The translations under genes and the position numbers were made by a program. The notes under the pieces were generated by a model that was given only the letters and a program-made list of their open reading frames with translations, made no database searches and had not been told where the DNA came from. From positions 62,001 to 126,000 of the forward strand of contig JAZRXM010000016.1 of assembly GCA_045600205.1 (NCBI GenBank): a DNA stretch of 64,000 bases, written 5' to 3'. This document shows, in pieces, positions 17,103 to 25,558 of the stretch; the first letter of the stretch is position 1; each line of letters opens with the position of its first letter. The stretch comes from Firm-04 sp045600205 (GTDB lineage Bacteria; Bacillota; Clostridia; Oscillospirales; Ruminococcaceae).

Positions 17103-17438
17103 ATGAGCAATCAGTATCCAAGCAAGCCTGTCGTGACAGGCAAAGTCAAAATTTCCGAGAACGTCATTCGTTCCATTGCACAGGAAGCAGCACTTGAAAT
17201 TGATGGTGTGGAATCGCTCGCAGCACCTCGTAAATCCGTTGTCCGCAGCGGTTCTTCCGTCACAATTGACATCAAGGATGATGCCGTTGCCATTACCCTC
17301 AATCTGATCCTGAAAAGCGGATATCGCTTGCAGCAGGTTGCAGAGCAGGTACAGCGCATGGTCAAGGAAAATGTCCAGAATATGACAGGCGTTGTGGTAT
17401 CCAAGGTCAATATTGTTGCAGCCGGACTGGTATTTTGA
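17103..17438 (+). CDS. Asp23/Gls24 family envelope stress protein
   Basis: The 111-residue protein carries the Asp23 pattern: GKVKISENVIRSIAQEAALEIDGVESL, then a central beta segment and VAEQVQRMVKENVQNMTG. Family members are cytosolic, often membrane-associated, and linked to envelope stress; in clostridia one copy commonly precedes nusB, as here. ATG 17103 follows GGAGAG; the in-frame region back to 17004 overlaps the promoter area and is excluded. Confidence 0.92.
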   Translation: MSNQYPSKPVVTGKVKISENVIRSIAQEAALEIDGVESLAAPRKSVVRSGSSVTIDIKDDAVAITLNLILKSGYRLQQVAEQVQRMVKENVQNMTGVVVSKVNIVAAGLVF

Positions 17439-17470
17439 AAACTGAGCAACCACGAAAGGAATTTTCATTT

Positions 17471-17902
17471 ATGTCAAGACGTGAAATCCGTGACAGCGCA
17501 TTTAAGCTGATGTTCGAAAAACTTCTGCGTGATGATTCCATGGAGGAACTCTACGCAATCGCAGAGGACATTGACGAAGTCCTGGTCAACGACGCCGTCC
17601 GTGCATTGGTGGACGGTACGCTTGCACACGCAGAGGAAATTGACGGCATCATTCAGCAGTATAGTAAAACACGCGCATTATCGCGTATTCCAAAGCTGAA
17701 TCTGGCAATTCTCCGCATCGCGCTCTACGAGATTCTCTATGACGAGAAAACGCCGCAGAATGCCGCAATCAACGAGGCGGTAGAGCTTGCGAAGAACTAC
17801 ACCTATCAGGAGGATGCAAGCTTTATCAACGGTCTGCTGGGCGCATATGCCCGTGACCATGCCGATACGCAGACTGCTGCCGAGGAAATGCAAAACGCAT
17901 GA
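17471..17902 (+). CDS. nusB: Transcription antitermination factor NusB
   Basis: NusB with NusE binds boxA RNA and supports rRNA antitermination. The 143-residue all-helical protein has RREIRDSAFKLMFE at the start, the SRIPKLNLAILRIALYEIL core and INEAVELAKNYTYQEDASFINGLLGAYAR. ATG 17471 is chosen because AAAGGA is upstream; the longer frame from 17435 begins inside the asp23 stop region. It overlaps the next gene by 4 bases (ATGA). Confidence 0.95.
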   Translation: MSRREIRDSAFKLMFEKLLRDDSMEELYAIAEDIDEVLVNDAVRALVDGTLAHAEEIDGIIQQYSKTRALSRIPKLNLAILRIALYEILYDEKTPQNAAINEAVELAKNYTYQEDASFINGLLGAYARDHADTQTAAEEMQNA

Positions 17903-18855
17903 AGCTACTGGGAATTGATACCAGCAATTATACGACATCGTGTGCGTGGCTGGATACCGATACGATGGAGATACGGCAGCGCAAGCAGCTTTTGCCTGTT
18001 CCTGAGGGTCAGGCGGGTCTGCGTCAGAGCGATGCCGTGTTTCACCATACCCGTCAGCTTCCGCCGCTTGTCGAGGAACTGATGCGTGAGGTCGGCGGCA
18101 AACCCGATGCGATCGGTGTATCTACGCAGCCACGCTCGGCGGAAGGCTCGTATATGCCGTGTTTTCTGGCAGGACAAGGAAGTGCGCGAATTTTATCGGC
18201 GGTGCTTGATTGTCCGCTCCACGAAACTTCGCATCAGATGGGGCATATTCTCGCGGCGTTGTATTCGGCGGACAGGCTTGATTGGCTTTCCGTGGCGCAT
18301 GGCCCGTTTCTGGCGTTTCATGTCAGCGGGGGCACAACGGACTGCGTGCTGTGTACGCCTGAAAAAGACGCAGTTTTGCGCATTTCGCCTGTGGCACAGT
18401 CGCTTGACCTGAAAGCGGGACAAGCAGTGGACCGTGTCGGGCTGATGCTCGGGCTGCAATTTCCGTGCGGCGTTGAACTGGAAAAACTCGCCATGCAGAG
18501 CGATTCTAAGGCGTATGCACGTATGACACTGAAAGACGGATGCTGTTCGCTTTCCGGTTTGCAGAATCAGTGTGAGGCAATGCTCAAAAAGGGCGTATCT
18601 GCGCCTGATATTGCGAAATATTGCCTGAACAGCATCGCAAAAGTGCTTGCTGATATGACCAAAGCTGCCGTGGAAAAAACAGGGCAGTCCGCTGTGCTGT
18701 ACGCTGGAGGTGTCATGTCGGACAAGCTGATTCAGAACAGTTTATCGTCATTGCCTGTGGACGCGGCGTTTGCACAGCCTGCGTTCTCCTGCGATAATGC
18801 AGCAGGTACGGCGATTTTTGCTGCTTTATCGGAGAATTGCCTATGTCAGTGTTGA
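17899..18855 (+). CDS. TsaD/Kae1-like (peptidase M22 family) paralogue
   Basis: The 318-residue protein has the ASKHA fold of TsaD, the enzyme for tRNA t6A. The metal-binding pair is kept (HQMGH, residues about 112-116) and CDNAAG matches the C-terminal Asp motif. Other TsaD signatures deviate: SGGTT instead of SGGHT, GQAVDR instead of GEAFDK, and AGGVMSD instead of GGVAAN. It is therefore more likely a divergent paralogue than the t6A enzyme. It sits where folD occurs in the Bacillus operon, between nusB and xseA. Confidence 0.75.
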   Translation: MKLLGIDTSNYTTSCAWLDTDTMEIRQRKQLLPVPEGQAGLRQSDAVFHHTRQLPPLVEELMREVGGKPDAIGVSTQPRSAEGSYMPCFLAGQGSARILSAVLDCPLHETSHQMGHILAALYSADRLDWLSVAHGPFLAFHVSGGTTDCVLCTPEKDAVLRISPVAQSLDLKAGQAVDRVGLMLGLQFPCGVELEKLAMQSDSKAYARMTLKDGCCSLSGLQNQCEAMLKKGVSAPDIAKYCLNSIAKVLADMTKAAVEKTGQSAVLYAGGVMSDKLIQNSLSSLPVDAAFAQPAFSCDNAAGTAIFAALSENCLCQC

Positions 18856-20057
18856 CCATATCGGAATTGAATCGCTATGTTGCGGTGAAATTTCAGACCG
18901 ACTCCAATCTGAAAACAGTGTTTGTACGCGGAGAAATTTCCAATTTCAAACGGAATTTCAAGTCGGGACACTGCTATTTTACGCTGCGGGACGAGGAAGC
19001 GGCGGTCAGCGCGGTGATGTTTCGGTTTCAGGCGGCGCGGCTGCAATTCGAACCCGCGGACGGGATGCACGTAATGGTGCAGGGCACGGTGACACTCTAT
19101 GAGCCGACAGGCTCGTATCAGCTGAATATTACTGATATGCAGCCTGACGGCATCGGTGCACAGGCGCTTGCCCTGAAACAGCGACGTGAAAAACTCGCAA
19201 AACTTGGATATTTTGATGCAGAGCGCAAACGACCGCTGCCCCCCTTGCCGAAGAAAATCGGCATTGTGACGTCTGCGAGCGGTGCGGCGAAACATGATAT
19301 GATCGAAACGCTCGCGCAGAGGTGTCCGCTGGTCACAGTCTGCGTGTACCCATGTCTGGTGCAGGGGCAGAATGCGCCGCAATCCATCGCTGATGCGCTT
19401 ATTTCAGCAGGCGCGGATGGCTGCGATGTCATCCTTGTAGGACGCGGCGGCGGCTCCGCAGAGGACTTGTCTGCATTTCAGGAGGAAGTTGTCGCACACG
19501 CGATTTTTGGCGCACCGGTACCCGTTATCAGCGCGGTCGGACACGAAACTGACCAGTGTATTGCCGATGATGTCGCGGATTATCGCGCCATGACCCCGAC
19601 AGCTGCCGCAACGATGGCAGTTCCCGATATCCGAAGTCTGATGCAGAGCGTCACGATGGCAATACAACGTCTGAACGGCGCATTTACGTCACTTTGTGAG
19701 CAGAAACAGACAAAACTTGAGCGGTTGACATCCCGCTTGCAGATGCAGGCGGTTGACCGTAGCGTTGCATTGCAATCGGAAAGATTCTCTGCGCTGATGC
19801 GTCGTTTTCATCACGCAATGGAGCGCGGGATGACGCATCGTCACCAGCAGTGGGAGCTTGCCTGCGGACGCTTGGAGGCGAATAGCCCCGTTGCAATTTT
19901 GCAGCGCGGATATGCGATTGTTTACGATGAAAAGCAGACGCTCGTGCGTTCTGCGGATACGCTCTCTGTTGGCGAAAAACTGCGTATCAGCTTTGCAAAC
20001 GGAAGCTGTAACGCAACAGTCACGGAGATAGAAGGAGCGAATACCCATGAAGTTTGA
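18843..20057 (+). CDS. xseA: Exodeoxyribonuclease VII large subunit
   Basis: XseA with XseB degrades single-stranded DNA. The 404-residue protein has the N-terminal OB fold (VFVRGEISNFKRNFKSGHCYFTL) and the catalytic region with GIVTSASGAAKHDM, VGRGGGSAEDLSAF and VISAVGHETDQCIADDVADYRAMTPTAAA. ATG 18843 has GGAGAA 6 bases upstream and overlaps the preceding gene by 13 bases. xseB starts within its last codons. Confidence 0.96.
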   Translation: MSVLTISELNRYVAVKFQTDSNLKTVFVRGEISNFKRNFKSGHCYFTLRDEEAAVSAVMFRFQAARLQFEPADGMHVMVQGTVTLYEPTGSYQLNITDMQPDGIGAQALALKQRREKLAKLGYFDAERKRPLPPLPKKIGIVTSASGAAKHDMIETLAQRCPLVTVCVYPCLVQGQNAPQSIADALISAGADGCDVILVGRGGGSAEDLSAFQEEVVAHAIFGAPVPVISAVGHETDQCIADDVADYRAMTPTAAATMAVPDIRSLMQSVTMAIQRLNGAFTSLCEQKQTKLERLTSRLQMQAVDRSVALQSERFSALMRRFHHAMERGMTHRHQQWELACGRLEANSPVAILQRGYAIVYDEKQTLVRSADTLSVGEKLRISFANGSCNATVTEIEGANTHEV

Positions 20058-20235
20058 AGAAGGAATGCAGCGGCTGACAGAAATCACAGAACGTCTGGAA
20101 CAGGGCGGTCTGCCACTCGAAGAAGCGGTTGCATTATACGGCGAGGGCGCAAAACTTGCTGCGGAATGTCAGCAGGAGCTTGAAAATGCGAAGCTCGCAG
20201 TCACGGAATATACAAAAACTACGGAAACGGAGTGA
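20047..20235 (+). CDS. xseB: Exodeoxyribonuclease VII small subunit
   Basis: This 62-residue helical protein has the XseB pattern FEEGMQRLTEITERLEQGGLPLEEAVALYGEG. It binds XseA and controls its activity. The ATG lies 11 bases inside xseA, consistent with coupled synthesis of the two subunits. Confidence 0.95.
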   Translation: MKFEEGMQRLTEITERLEQGGLPLEEAVALYGEGAKLAAECQQELENAKLAVTEYTKTTETE

Positions 20236-20240
20236 ACACC

Positions 20241-21134
20241 ATGACGCAGGAAATGATGCAGCAGCGAATGAAATCTGATATTGCGCTGATTGAGCAGACG
20301 ATTTTGGCTCTGCTGCCTGAAAAAACGGACTGCGCCCAGCGAAAGCTGCTCGATGCGGTCTGCTATTCTCTGGAGGCAGGCGGCAAGCGTATCAGACCAA
20401 TGCTGGCACTTGAATTTTGCCGTATCTGCGGCGGAAATGATGATATGATCCTGCCGGCAGCCTGTGCGCTGGAGCTGTATCACACCTCCACGCTGATCCA
20501 TGATGATCTGCCCGAAATGGACAACGACAGTCTGCGCCGCGGAAAGCCCTCGTGTCACGTTGCTTTTGGCACGGCGACCGCTCTGCTGGCAGGTGATACG
20601 ATGATGATGATGCCGTTTGAGTGGATCGCGGGCAGCAAAGCCATTGATGACAGCAGAAAAATCGCGCTGGTGCGTGAATTGGCAGTTGCAGGTGGACTCT
20701 ATGGTGCGTGCGGTGGTCAGCAAGTGGATCTACAGAATGAAAACCGCACAGATGTGTCACTTTCGGAACTGACTGAGATGTATTCCTATAAGACGGGTGC
20801 GCTGATCATCGCGGCTTGCAGAATGGGCTGCATCGCGGCAGGTGCAGATGTGAAAATCATCGCAATTGCTGAAGAATACGCAAAGAAAATCGGGCTTGCA
20901 TTTCAGATCGTCGATGATATTCTTGACGTCACTGCGGATGAGGCGGCACTTGGAAAGCCTGTTGGCAGTGATATTGAGCAGAATAAGAACACATTTGTGA
21001 GCCTTTACGGGCTGGAACAGGCGAAAGCGGAGGCACAAAGTCTGACAACAGAGGCTTTGGCACTTCTTGGTCAACTGCCTGATACCGAATTTTTGCAGGA
21101 ACTCACGAATTTCTTGCTGACACGTCAATTTTAA
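20241..21134 (+). CDS. ispA: Polyprenyl diphosphate synthase (FPP/GGPP synthase type)
   Basis: This isoprenoid chain elongase condenses IPP with allylic diphosphates. The 297-residue protein has the first Asp-rich motif DDLPEMD (88-94, with the two-residue insertion of bacterial type II enzymes), GGKRIRPML, and a second motif DDILD. The residue five positions before the first Asp is Ser (S83), where FPP synthases usually have Tyr or Phe, which hints at a product longer than C15. ATG 20241 follows GGAG at 8 bases. dxs follows directly. Confidence 0.92.
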   Translation: MTQEMMQQRMKSDIALIEQTILALLPEKTDCAQRKLLDAVCYSLEAGGKRIRPMLALEFCRICGGNDDMILPAACALELYHTSTLIHDDLPEMDNDSLRRGKPSCHVAFGTATALLAGDTMMMMPFEWIAGSKAIDDSRKIALVRELAVAGGLYGACGGQQVDLQNENRTDVSLSELTEMYSYKTGALIIAACRMGCIAAGADVKIIAIAEEYAKKIGLAFQIVDDILDVTADEAALGKPVGSDIEQNKNTFVSLYGLEQAKAEAQSLTTEALALLGQLPDTEFLQELTNFLLTRQF

Positions 21135-21155
21135 GCAAAAAGTACGGAGCGAAAA

Positions 21156-23039
21156 ATGGCAAAAGAATGTCAAATGAACGAGGAGCAGGTATCTCTGGAA
21201 GAATTACGGCTTCCCGATGACCTATCTGAGCTGAGCTACCCGCAGTGTGAGCAGCTTTGTGCGCAGATACGAAAGATTCTGATAGATACGGTGACGGTGA
21301 ACGGCGGACATCTCGCGTCCAATCTGGGCGTGGTGGAACTGACGCTCGCGTTGCACCGACAGTTTCATTCGCCTGAGGATCGCATCGTTTGGGATGTCGG
21401 GCATCAGGCGTATGTCCATAAGATTCTGACGGGACGCCTTGCGGAATTTCAGACGATTCGGCAGGAGGGAGGCATTTCGGGCTTTCCAAAACCGACGGAA
21501 TCTCCCCATGATACGTTCATTACGGGTCACAGCAGCACTGCGGTATCGGCGGCGTGCGGCATTGCGGAGGCGTATCGCATTCAGGGCAAGCCCAACTATG
21601 CGATTGCGGTCGTTGGTGATGGTGCGGCAACGGGCGGTATGTTTTTCGAGGGCCTCAATAACGGTGGAAAAACACGCAGCAACTTGATTGTCGTGCTGAA
21701 TGACAATGAGTGTGCGATTTCGAAGAACGTTGGTGCCGTGGCAAAATATTTATCGAATATTCGCAACAGCACGCAGTATGTCAAGACGAAATGGGCGATT
21801 GAAAAGGCGCTCGGCAAGACGCCTGTGGTTGGTAAGCCGATTGCTGAAATCCTCAAAAATACGAAAGATAAGCTGCGTCAGAGCGTCGAGCAGACCACGA
21901 TGTTTGAGGACCTCGGCTTTGTGTATCTCGGACCCGTGGACGGGCATGATGTAGCGGAGCTGGATGAGGTTCTGGACGTTGCAAAGCGATATCAGCGACC
22001 TGTTCTGGTGCATATCCGCACGATTAAGGGCAAAGGTTACGCGCCCGCGGAGGCAAATCCCGGCGAGTATCATGGTGTACCGAAAATCGACGTAGATTCA
22101 AAGAATCCTGAGATTTCTACGGACGAGTGCTATTCGACCGTGTTCGGTAGAGAACTGATGCGTCTGGGCAAAGAGGACAAACGCATCTGCGCGGTGACTG
22201 CGGCGATGAAATACGGCACAGGACTGCAATTTTTCGGTGCCGCCTGCCCGACACGATTCTTTGATGTCGGGATTGCGGAGCAGCACGCGGTCACCTTCTG
22301 CGGCGGGCTGGCATCCATGGGCATGATACCTGTTTTTGCCGTATATTCAACATTTTTGCAGCGTACCTACGACCAGCTTTTGCATGATATCTCGATTGAG
22401 GGGTTGCATATGGTGCTTGGCGTAGACCGCGCAGGTCTGGTCGGTGAGGACGGCGAAACCCATCAGGGTATTTTTGACGTACCGATGCTGACGGCGATTC
22501 CGCACATCAAGGTATATTCGCCTGCAAACTACGAAGAACTGAAAATGTGCCTGAATACGTCGGTTTACGAAGACACCGGTTTGGTTGCGCTGCGTTATCC
22601 GAGAGGACGCGAAAATGACGTACTTTCGTCAATGCAAGCAACAAAATCTTTCACGCACACGAAGGGTGGCGATACGCTTCTGGTTACCTATGGCAGAATC
22701 AGCGCACAGGTACAGAAAGCAGCAAAAATGCTCGCAGATAAGGGTATTTCCTGCGGCATTCTTCGTCTGACACAAATCTGGCCGCTGCCCGATGGTGTGC
22801 TGGATGTTGCAAAAACATACGATAATGTGTACTTTTTCGAGGAGAGCGACGAAGTCGGCGGCATTGGCGAAAAACTCGCGGGTATGCTGCTGGAGGTCGA
22901 TTATCGCGGAAAGTACTTCCATAACGCGATTCATGGTTTTGTGCGGCACGCTTCGGTTGAACGGTGCTTCGAGAAAGTCGGGCTTTCGGCGGAACGGATC
23001 GCGGCGTTTGTGGAGGAACAGCATGGCGGAACGACTTGA
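21156..23039 (+). CDS. dxs: 1-deoxy-D-xylulose-5-phosphate synthase
   Basis: DXS condenses pyruvate and glyceraldehyde 3-phosphate in the first step of the MEP pathway. The 627-residue product has the usual length, the N-terminal HLASNLGVVELTLALH, TPP-binding GDGAATGGMFFEGLNNGG with ND later, and the transketolase-like second domain with RFFDVGIAEQHAVTFCGGLA. GGAG sits 6 bases before the ATG. It neighbours the prenyl synthase, placing isoprenoid supply in one operon; it overlaps tlyA by 17 bases. Confidence 0.97.
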   Translation: MAKECQMNEEQVSLEELRLPDDLSELSYPQCEQLCAQIRKILIDTVTVNGGHLASNLGVVELTLALHRQFHSPEDRIVWDVGHQAYVHKILTGRLAEFQTIRQEGGISGFPKPTESPHDTFITGHSSTAVSAACGIAEAYRIQGKPNYAIAVVGDGAATGGMFFEGLNNGGKTRSNLIVVLNDNECAISKNVGAVAKYLSNIRNSTQYVKTKWAIEKALGKTPVVGKPIAEILKNTKDKLRQSVEQTTMFEDLGFVYLGPVDGHDVAELDEVLDVAKRYQRPVLVHIRTIKGKGYAPAEANPGEYHGVPKIDVDSKNPEISTDECYSTVFGRELMRLGKEDKRICAVTAAMKYGTGLQFFGAACPTRFFDVGIAEQHAVTFCGGLASMGMIPVFAVYSTFLQRTYDQLLHDISIEGLHMVLGVDRAGLVGEDGETHQGIFDVPMLTAIPHIKVYSPANYEELKMCLNTSVYEDTGLVALRYPRGRENDVLSSMQATKSFTHTKGGDTLLVTYGRISAQVQKAAKMLADKGISCGILRLTQIWPLPDGVLDVAKTYDNVYFFEESDEVGGIGEKLAGMLLEVDYRGKYFHNAIHGFVRHASVERCFEKVGLSAERIAAFVEEQHGGTT

Positions 23040-23751
23040 TACTGCACTGGTCACACGCGGGCTGTGCAATACCAGAAACCGCGCAAAAACGTCGATTGAG
23101 CAGGGGAATGTTACGGTCAACGGGGTGGTTTGTATGAAGCCCGCGCTGTCGGTCACCGAAAACGATGACCTTCGCGTGACGCAGCCGCTGCCGTATGTCG
23201 GGCGTGGCGGGTTGAAACTTGTGTACGCGCTGGCGGAATTCAAGCTTTCGGTCGAGAACCTATCCTGCCTCGATATTGGCGCATCTACGGGCGGATTTAC
23301 AGATTGCATGCTGCAAAACGGTGCGGCGCACGTTCTCGCTGTGGACGTTGGACATGACCAACTGGCACCCGAATTGCGCGCAGATACGAGAGTTACTGCG
23401 ATAGACGGCATGGACATCCGAAATCTGCCGCCTGATACGGAAGGACTGCCCGCGCAGTTTGCCGCCTGCGATGCGAGTTTTATTTCATTGCGGTACATTC
23501 TGCCGGTTTTGCCGCCGCTGCTTGCCGACCACGCAAAAGCCGTGATGCTTGTCAAGCCGCAGTTTGAGGCAGGGCGCAGTGCAGTTGGAAAAAACGGCAT
23601 TGTCCGCGATGCAAAAGTGCGGCAGCAGGTGCTTCGGGATATCCGAAATGCGGCTGCGGAGACGGGTCTTTTGCCGTTGGCAGATTGCGAATCGCCGGTG
23701 AAGGGCGGCAGCGGAAACACGGAATTCTTGTTATTACTGGAAAAACAGTGA
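23023..23751 (+). CDS. tlyA: TlyA-family rRNA 2'-O-methyltransferase
   Basis: The 242-residue protein joins an N-terminal S4 RNA-binding domain (RLDTALVTRGLCNTRNRAKT) to an FtsJ-like methyltransferase domain with the SAM motif DIGASTGGFTDCML and VKPQFE. TlyA proteins methylate cytidines in 16S and 23S rRNA in mycobacteria; hemolysin is an old name. GGAGGAAC precedes ATG 23023. A frame open further upstream, to 22792, lies within dxs and is not used. Confidence 0.93.
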   Translation: MAERLDTALVTRGLCNTRNRAKTSIEQGNVTVNGVVCMKPALSVTENDDLRVTQPLPYVGRGGLKLVYALAEFKLSVENLSCLDIGASTGGFTDCMLQNGAAHVLAVDVGHDQLAPELRADTRVTAIDGMDIRNLPPDTEGLPAQFAACDASFISLRYILPVLPPLLADHAKAVMLVKPQFEAGRSAVGKNGIVRDAKVRQQVLRDIRNAAAETGLLPLADCESPVKGGSGNTEFLLLLEKQ

Positions 23752-23759
23752 GGTTTGAT

Positions 23760-24215
23760 ATGACACACACAGAGAAAGCCTTGGCGTTATTCCCACAGCA
23801 CTACCATTGCTCCCAGTCTGTTTTTTCAGCATTTGCTGATGAATTAGGCTTACCAGAACAGACAGCGCAGAAAATCAGTGCGTGCTTTGGCAGCGGGATG
23901 TGTAAGGGCGAGGTCTGCGGTGCGTGTACAGGTGCCCTGATGGTACTCGGTATGAAATATACGCAGGCAGATGATTTTAACGTAGATGCACGGAAACAGG
24001 TCAATGATTTAACCAAGCGGTTTTTGGAACTGTTTGCCGAAGAAAACGGCTCGTATCTCTGCCGCGAACTGCTTGGCTATAACCTCGGCGTTCCTGCGGA
24101 AGCGGCTGCTGCAAAAGCGGAGGGTTTGTTCCGTACATTCTGCCCCAAAATGGTCGCATCTGCGGTGAAAATCGTTGAGCAGATCATGCTGGAAACAGAT
24201 GAGGAATCCGTATGA
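23760..24215 (+). CDS. C_GCAxxG_C_C family protein
   Basis: This 151-residue protein carries the family signature around GMCKGEVCGACTGALMVLG, with a further Cys in YLCRELLGYN. The family is described as possibly redox-active or metal-binding, but no reaction is established. ATG 23760 follows GAGG at about 8 bases; a longer frame from 23685 lies inside tlyA. Its stop overlaps nadK by 4 bases. Confidence 0.85.
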   Translation: MTHTEKALALFPQHYHCSQSVFSAFADELGLPEQTAQKISACFGSGMCKGEVCGACTGALMVLGMKYTQADDFNVDARKQVNDLTKRFLELFAEENGSYLCRELLGYNLGVPAEAAAAKAEGLFRTFCPKMVASAVKIVEQIMLETDEESV

Positions 24216-25093
24216 AATTCGTAATTACGCCGAATCTTGAGAAACAAAATGCCTTTCGGACGGCGGTTGCGGTATGTCAGCAGCTTCATCGTTATGAGGA
24301 TGCGGAAATCTGCATGGACAGCCGCTTTTCGGATGTTTTTGCGGAGCTTCCGTATGTGCGGTATCAGTCGCAGACGGAACTGCTTGCAGACGCGGATTTT
24401 GCAATTGCAATTGGTGGTGACGGCACGATTTTGCGGTTGGCAGGCAGTCTTTTTGCGCAGCCGCACGCAAAGCTCGTCGGCATCAATACAGGGCGGCTGG
24501 GCTTTCTTGCCGCATTTGAGCGCACGGAGCTTTCGATGCTTGAAAAGCTGTTCACGGGCGATTACATCATCAGTGAGCGCACGGTCTTGCAGACCGAAAT
24601 GCACGGAAAAACGTCGTTTGCGGTCAATGATATTTACGCTTCGCGGTTGGGCGGGCGGATCTGCGATTTTTTGGTATATGTGGATGATGCGCTGATTGGT
24701 ACTTTCCGCGCAGACGGTATTATTTTTTCCACGCCCACGGGTTCAACGGCATACGCGCTTTCGGCGGGCGGACCCGTCATGGAGCCGGATTTGTCGCTGA
24801 TTGAGATGAATCTGATTTGTCCGCACTCGCTGTTTGCGCGTCCGATGCTCTTTGCACCGCAGCGTAAAATTCGCGTAGAATATAGCGTTTCAGGCGAGAG
24901 TGATTTGTTGGTACACGTTGACGGCGGTGAGCAGGTACGGCTTGGACGTACAGAATCGTTCACGGTCACTGCGGCAGAGCGTCGTGTGCCGTTTGTGAAC
25001 GTCAAGGGCAGTGCATTTTACGATGCCCTGAACGGCAAGCTGATGCATCCGATCAAGGATGAAGCAGCAACAGGATCAGAAAGGATGATTTGA
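24212..25093 (+). CDS. nadK: NAD kinase
   Basis: NAD kinase phosphorylates NAD to NADP. The 293-residue protein has the catalytic GGDGT motif (68-72), NTGRLGFL (92-99) and the C-terminal beta domain with DGIIFSTPTGSTAYALSAGGP. The ATG overlaps the previous stop as ATGA, and argR begins on the base after the stop. Typical for clostridia, it sits between tlyA and argR. Confidence 0.96.
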   Translation: MKFVITPNLEKQNAFRTAVAVCQQLHRYEDAEICMDSRFSDVFAELPYVRYQSQTELLADADFAIAIGGDGTILRLAGSLFAQPHAKLVGINTGRLGFLAAFERTELSMLEKLFTGDYIISERTVLQTEMHGKTSFAVNDIYASRLGGRICDFLVYVDDALIGTFRADGIIFSTPTGSTAYALSAGGPVMEPDLSLIEMNLICPHSLFARPMLFAPQRKIRVEYSVSGESDLLVHVDGGEQVRLGRTESFTVTAAERRVPFVNVKGSAFYDALNGKLMHPIKDEAATGSERMI

Positions 25094-25531
25094 ATGGGAA
25101 ATCTCAGGCATCAGACAATTTTGCGGCTGATACAGGAGCAGCCTGTTTCAACGCAGGAGCAGCTGCGGGATCTGCTTGCAGAGCAAGGATTTGCGGTTAC
25201 GCAGGCAACGATTTCCCGTGATATTACGCAGCTTCAGCTCAGAAAAAAGCGCGGTTCCGGCGGCGTACAGCGATATGTTCGTGAGCATGGGAGCAATGCA
25301 CCATCCAAGCTGCTCGAAGATACGGTCATTAAGGTGGATTATGCCATGAATACGGTGGTTTTGCAGTGCCATTCGGGTACGGCGCAGGCGGCAGCCACGG
25401 TGCTGGATGGTCTGGCACTGGAGGCTGTGGTTGGCAGCATTGCGGGCGATGATACCATTTTCATGCTGACACGCTCGGAGGAGAAGGCAAAAGCGCTGGC
25501 GGCGCAGCTGACCACGCAGATTTTTGGCTGA
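25094..25531 (+). CDS. argR: Arginine repressor ArgR
   Basis: The 145-residue protein has an N-terminal winged helix (RHQTILRLIQEQPVSTQEQLRDLL, then FAVTQATISRDITQLQL) and the C-terminal oligomerisation and arginine-binding domain with GSIAGDDTIFMLTRS. ArgR represses arginine biosynthesis in the presence of arginine. The gene sits before recN as in Bacillus. The ATG directly follows nadK. Confidence 0.96.
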   Translation: MGNLRHQTILRLIQEQPVSTQEQLRDLLAEQGFAVTQATISRDITQLQLRKKRGSGGVQRYVREHGSNAPSKLLEDTVIKVDYAMNTVVLQCHSGTAQAAATVLDGLALEAVVGSIAGDDTIFMLTRSEEKAKALAAQLTTQIFG

Positions 25532-25558
25532 TTGCCGTAAAATTGGAGAAATTATCCG

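Noticed and set aside
22792..23022. N-terminal extension of tlyA
   Set aside because: It lies within dxs in another frame; ATG 23023 has a strong ribosome binding site and gives the S4 domain start.
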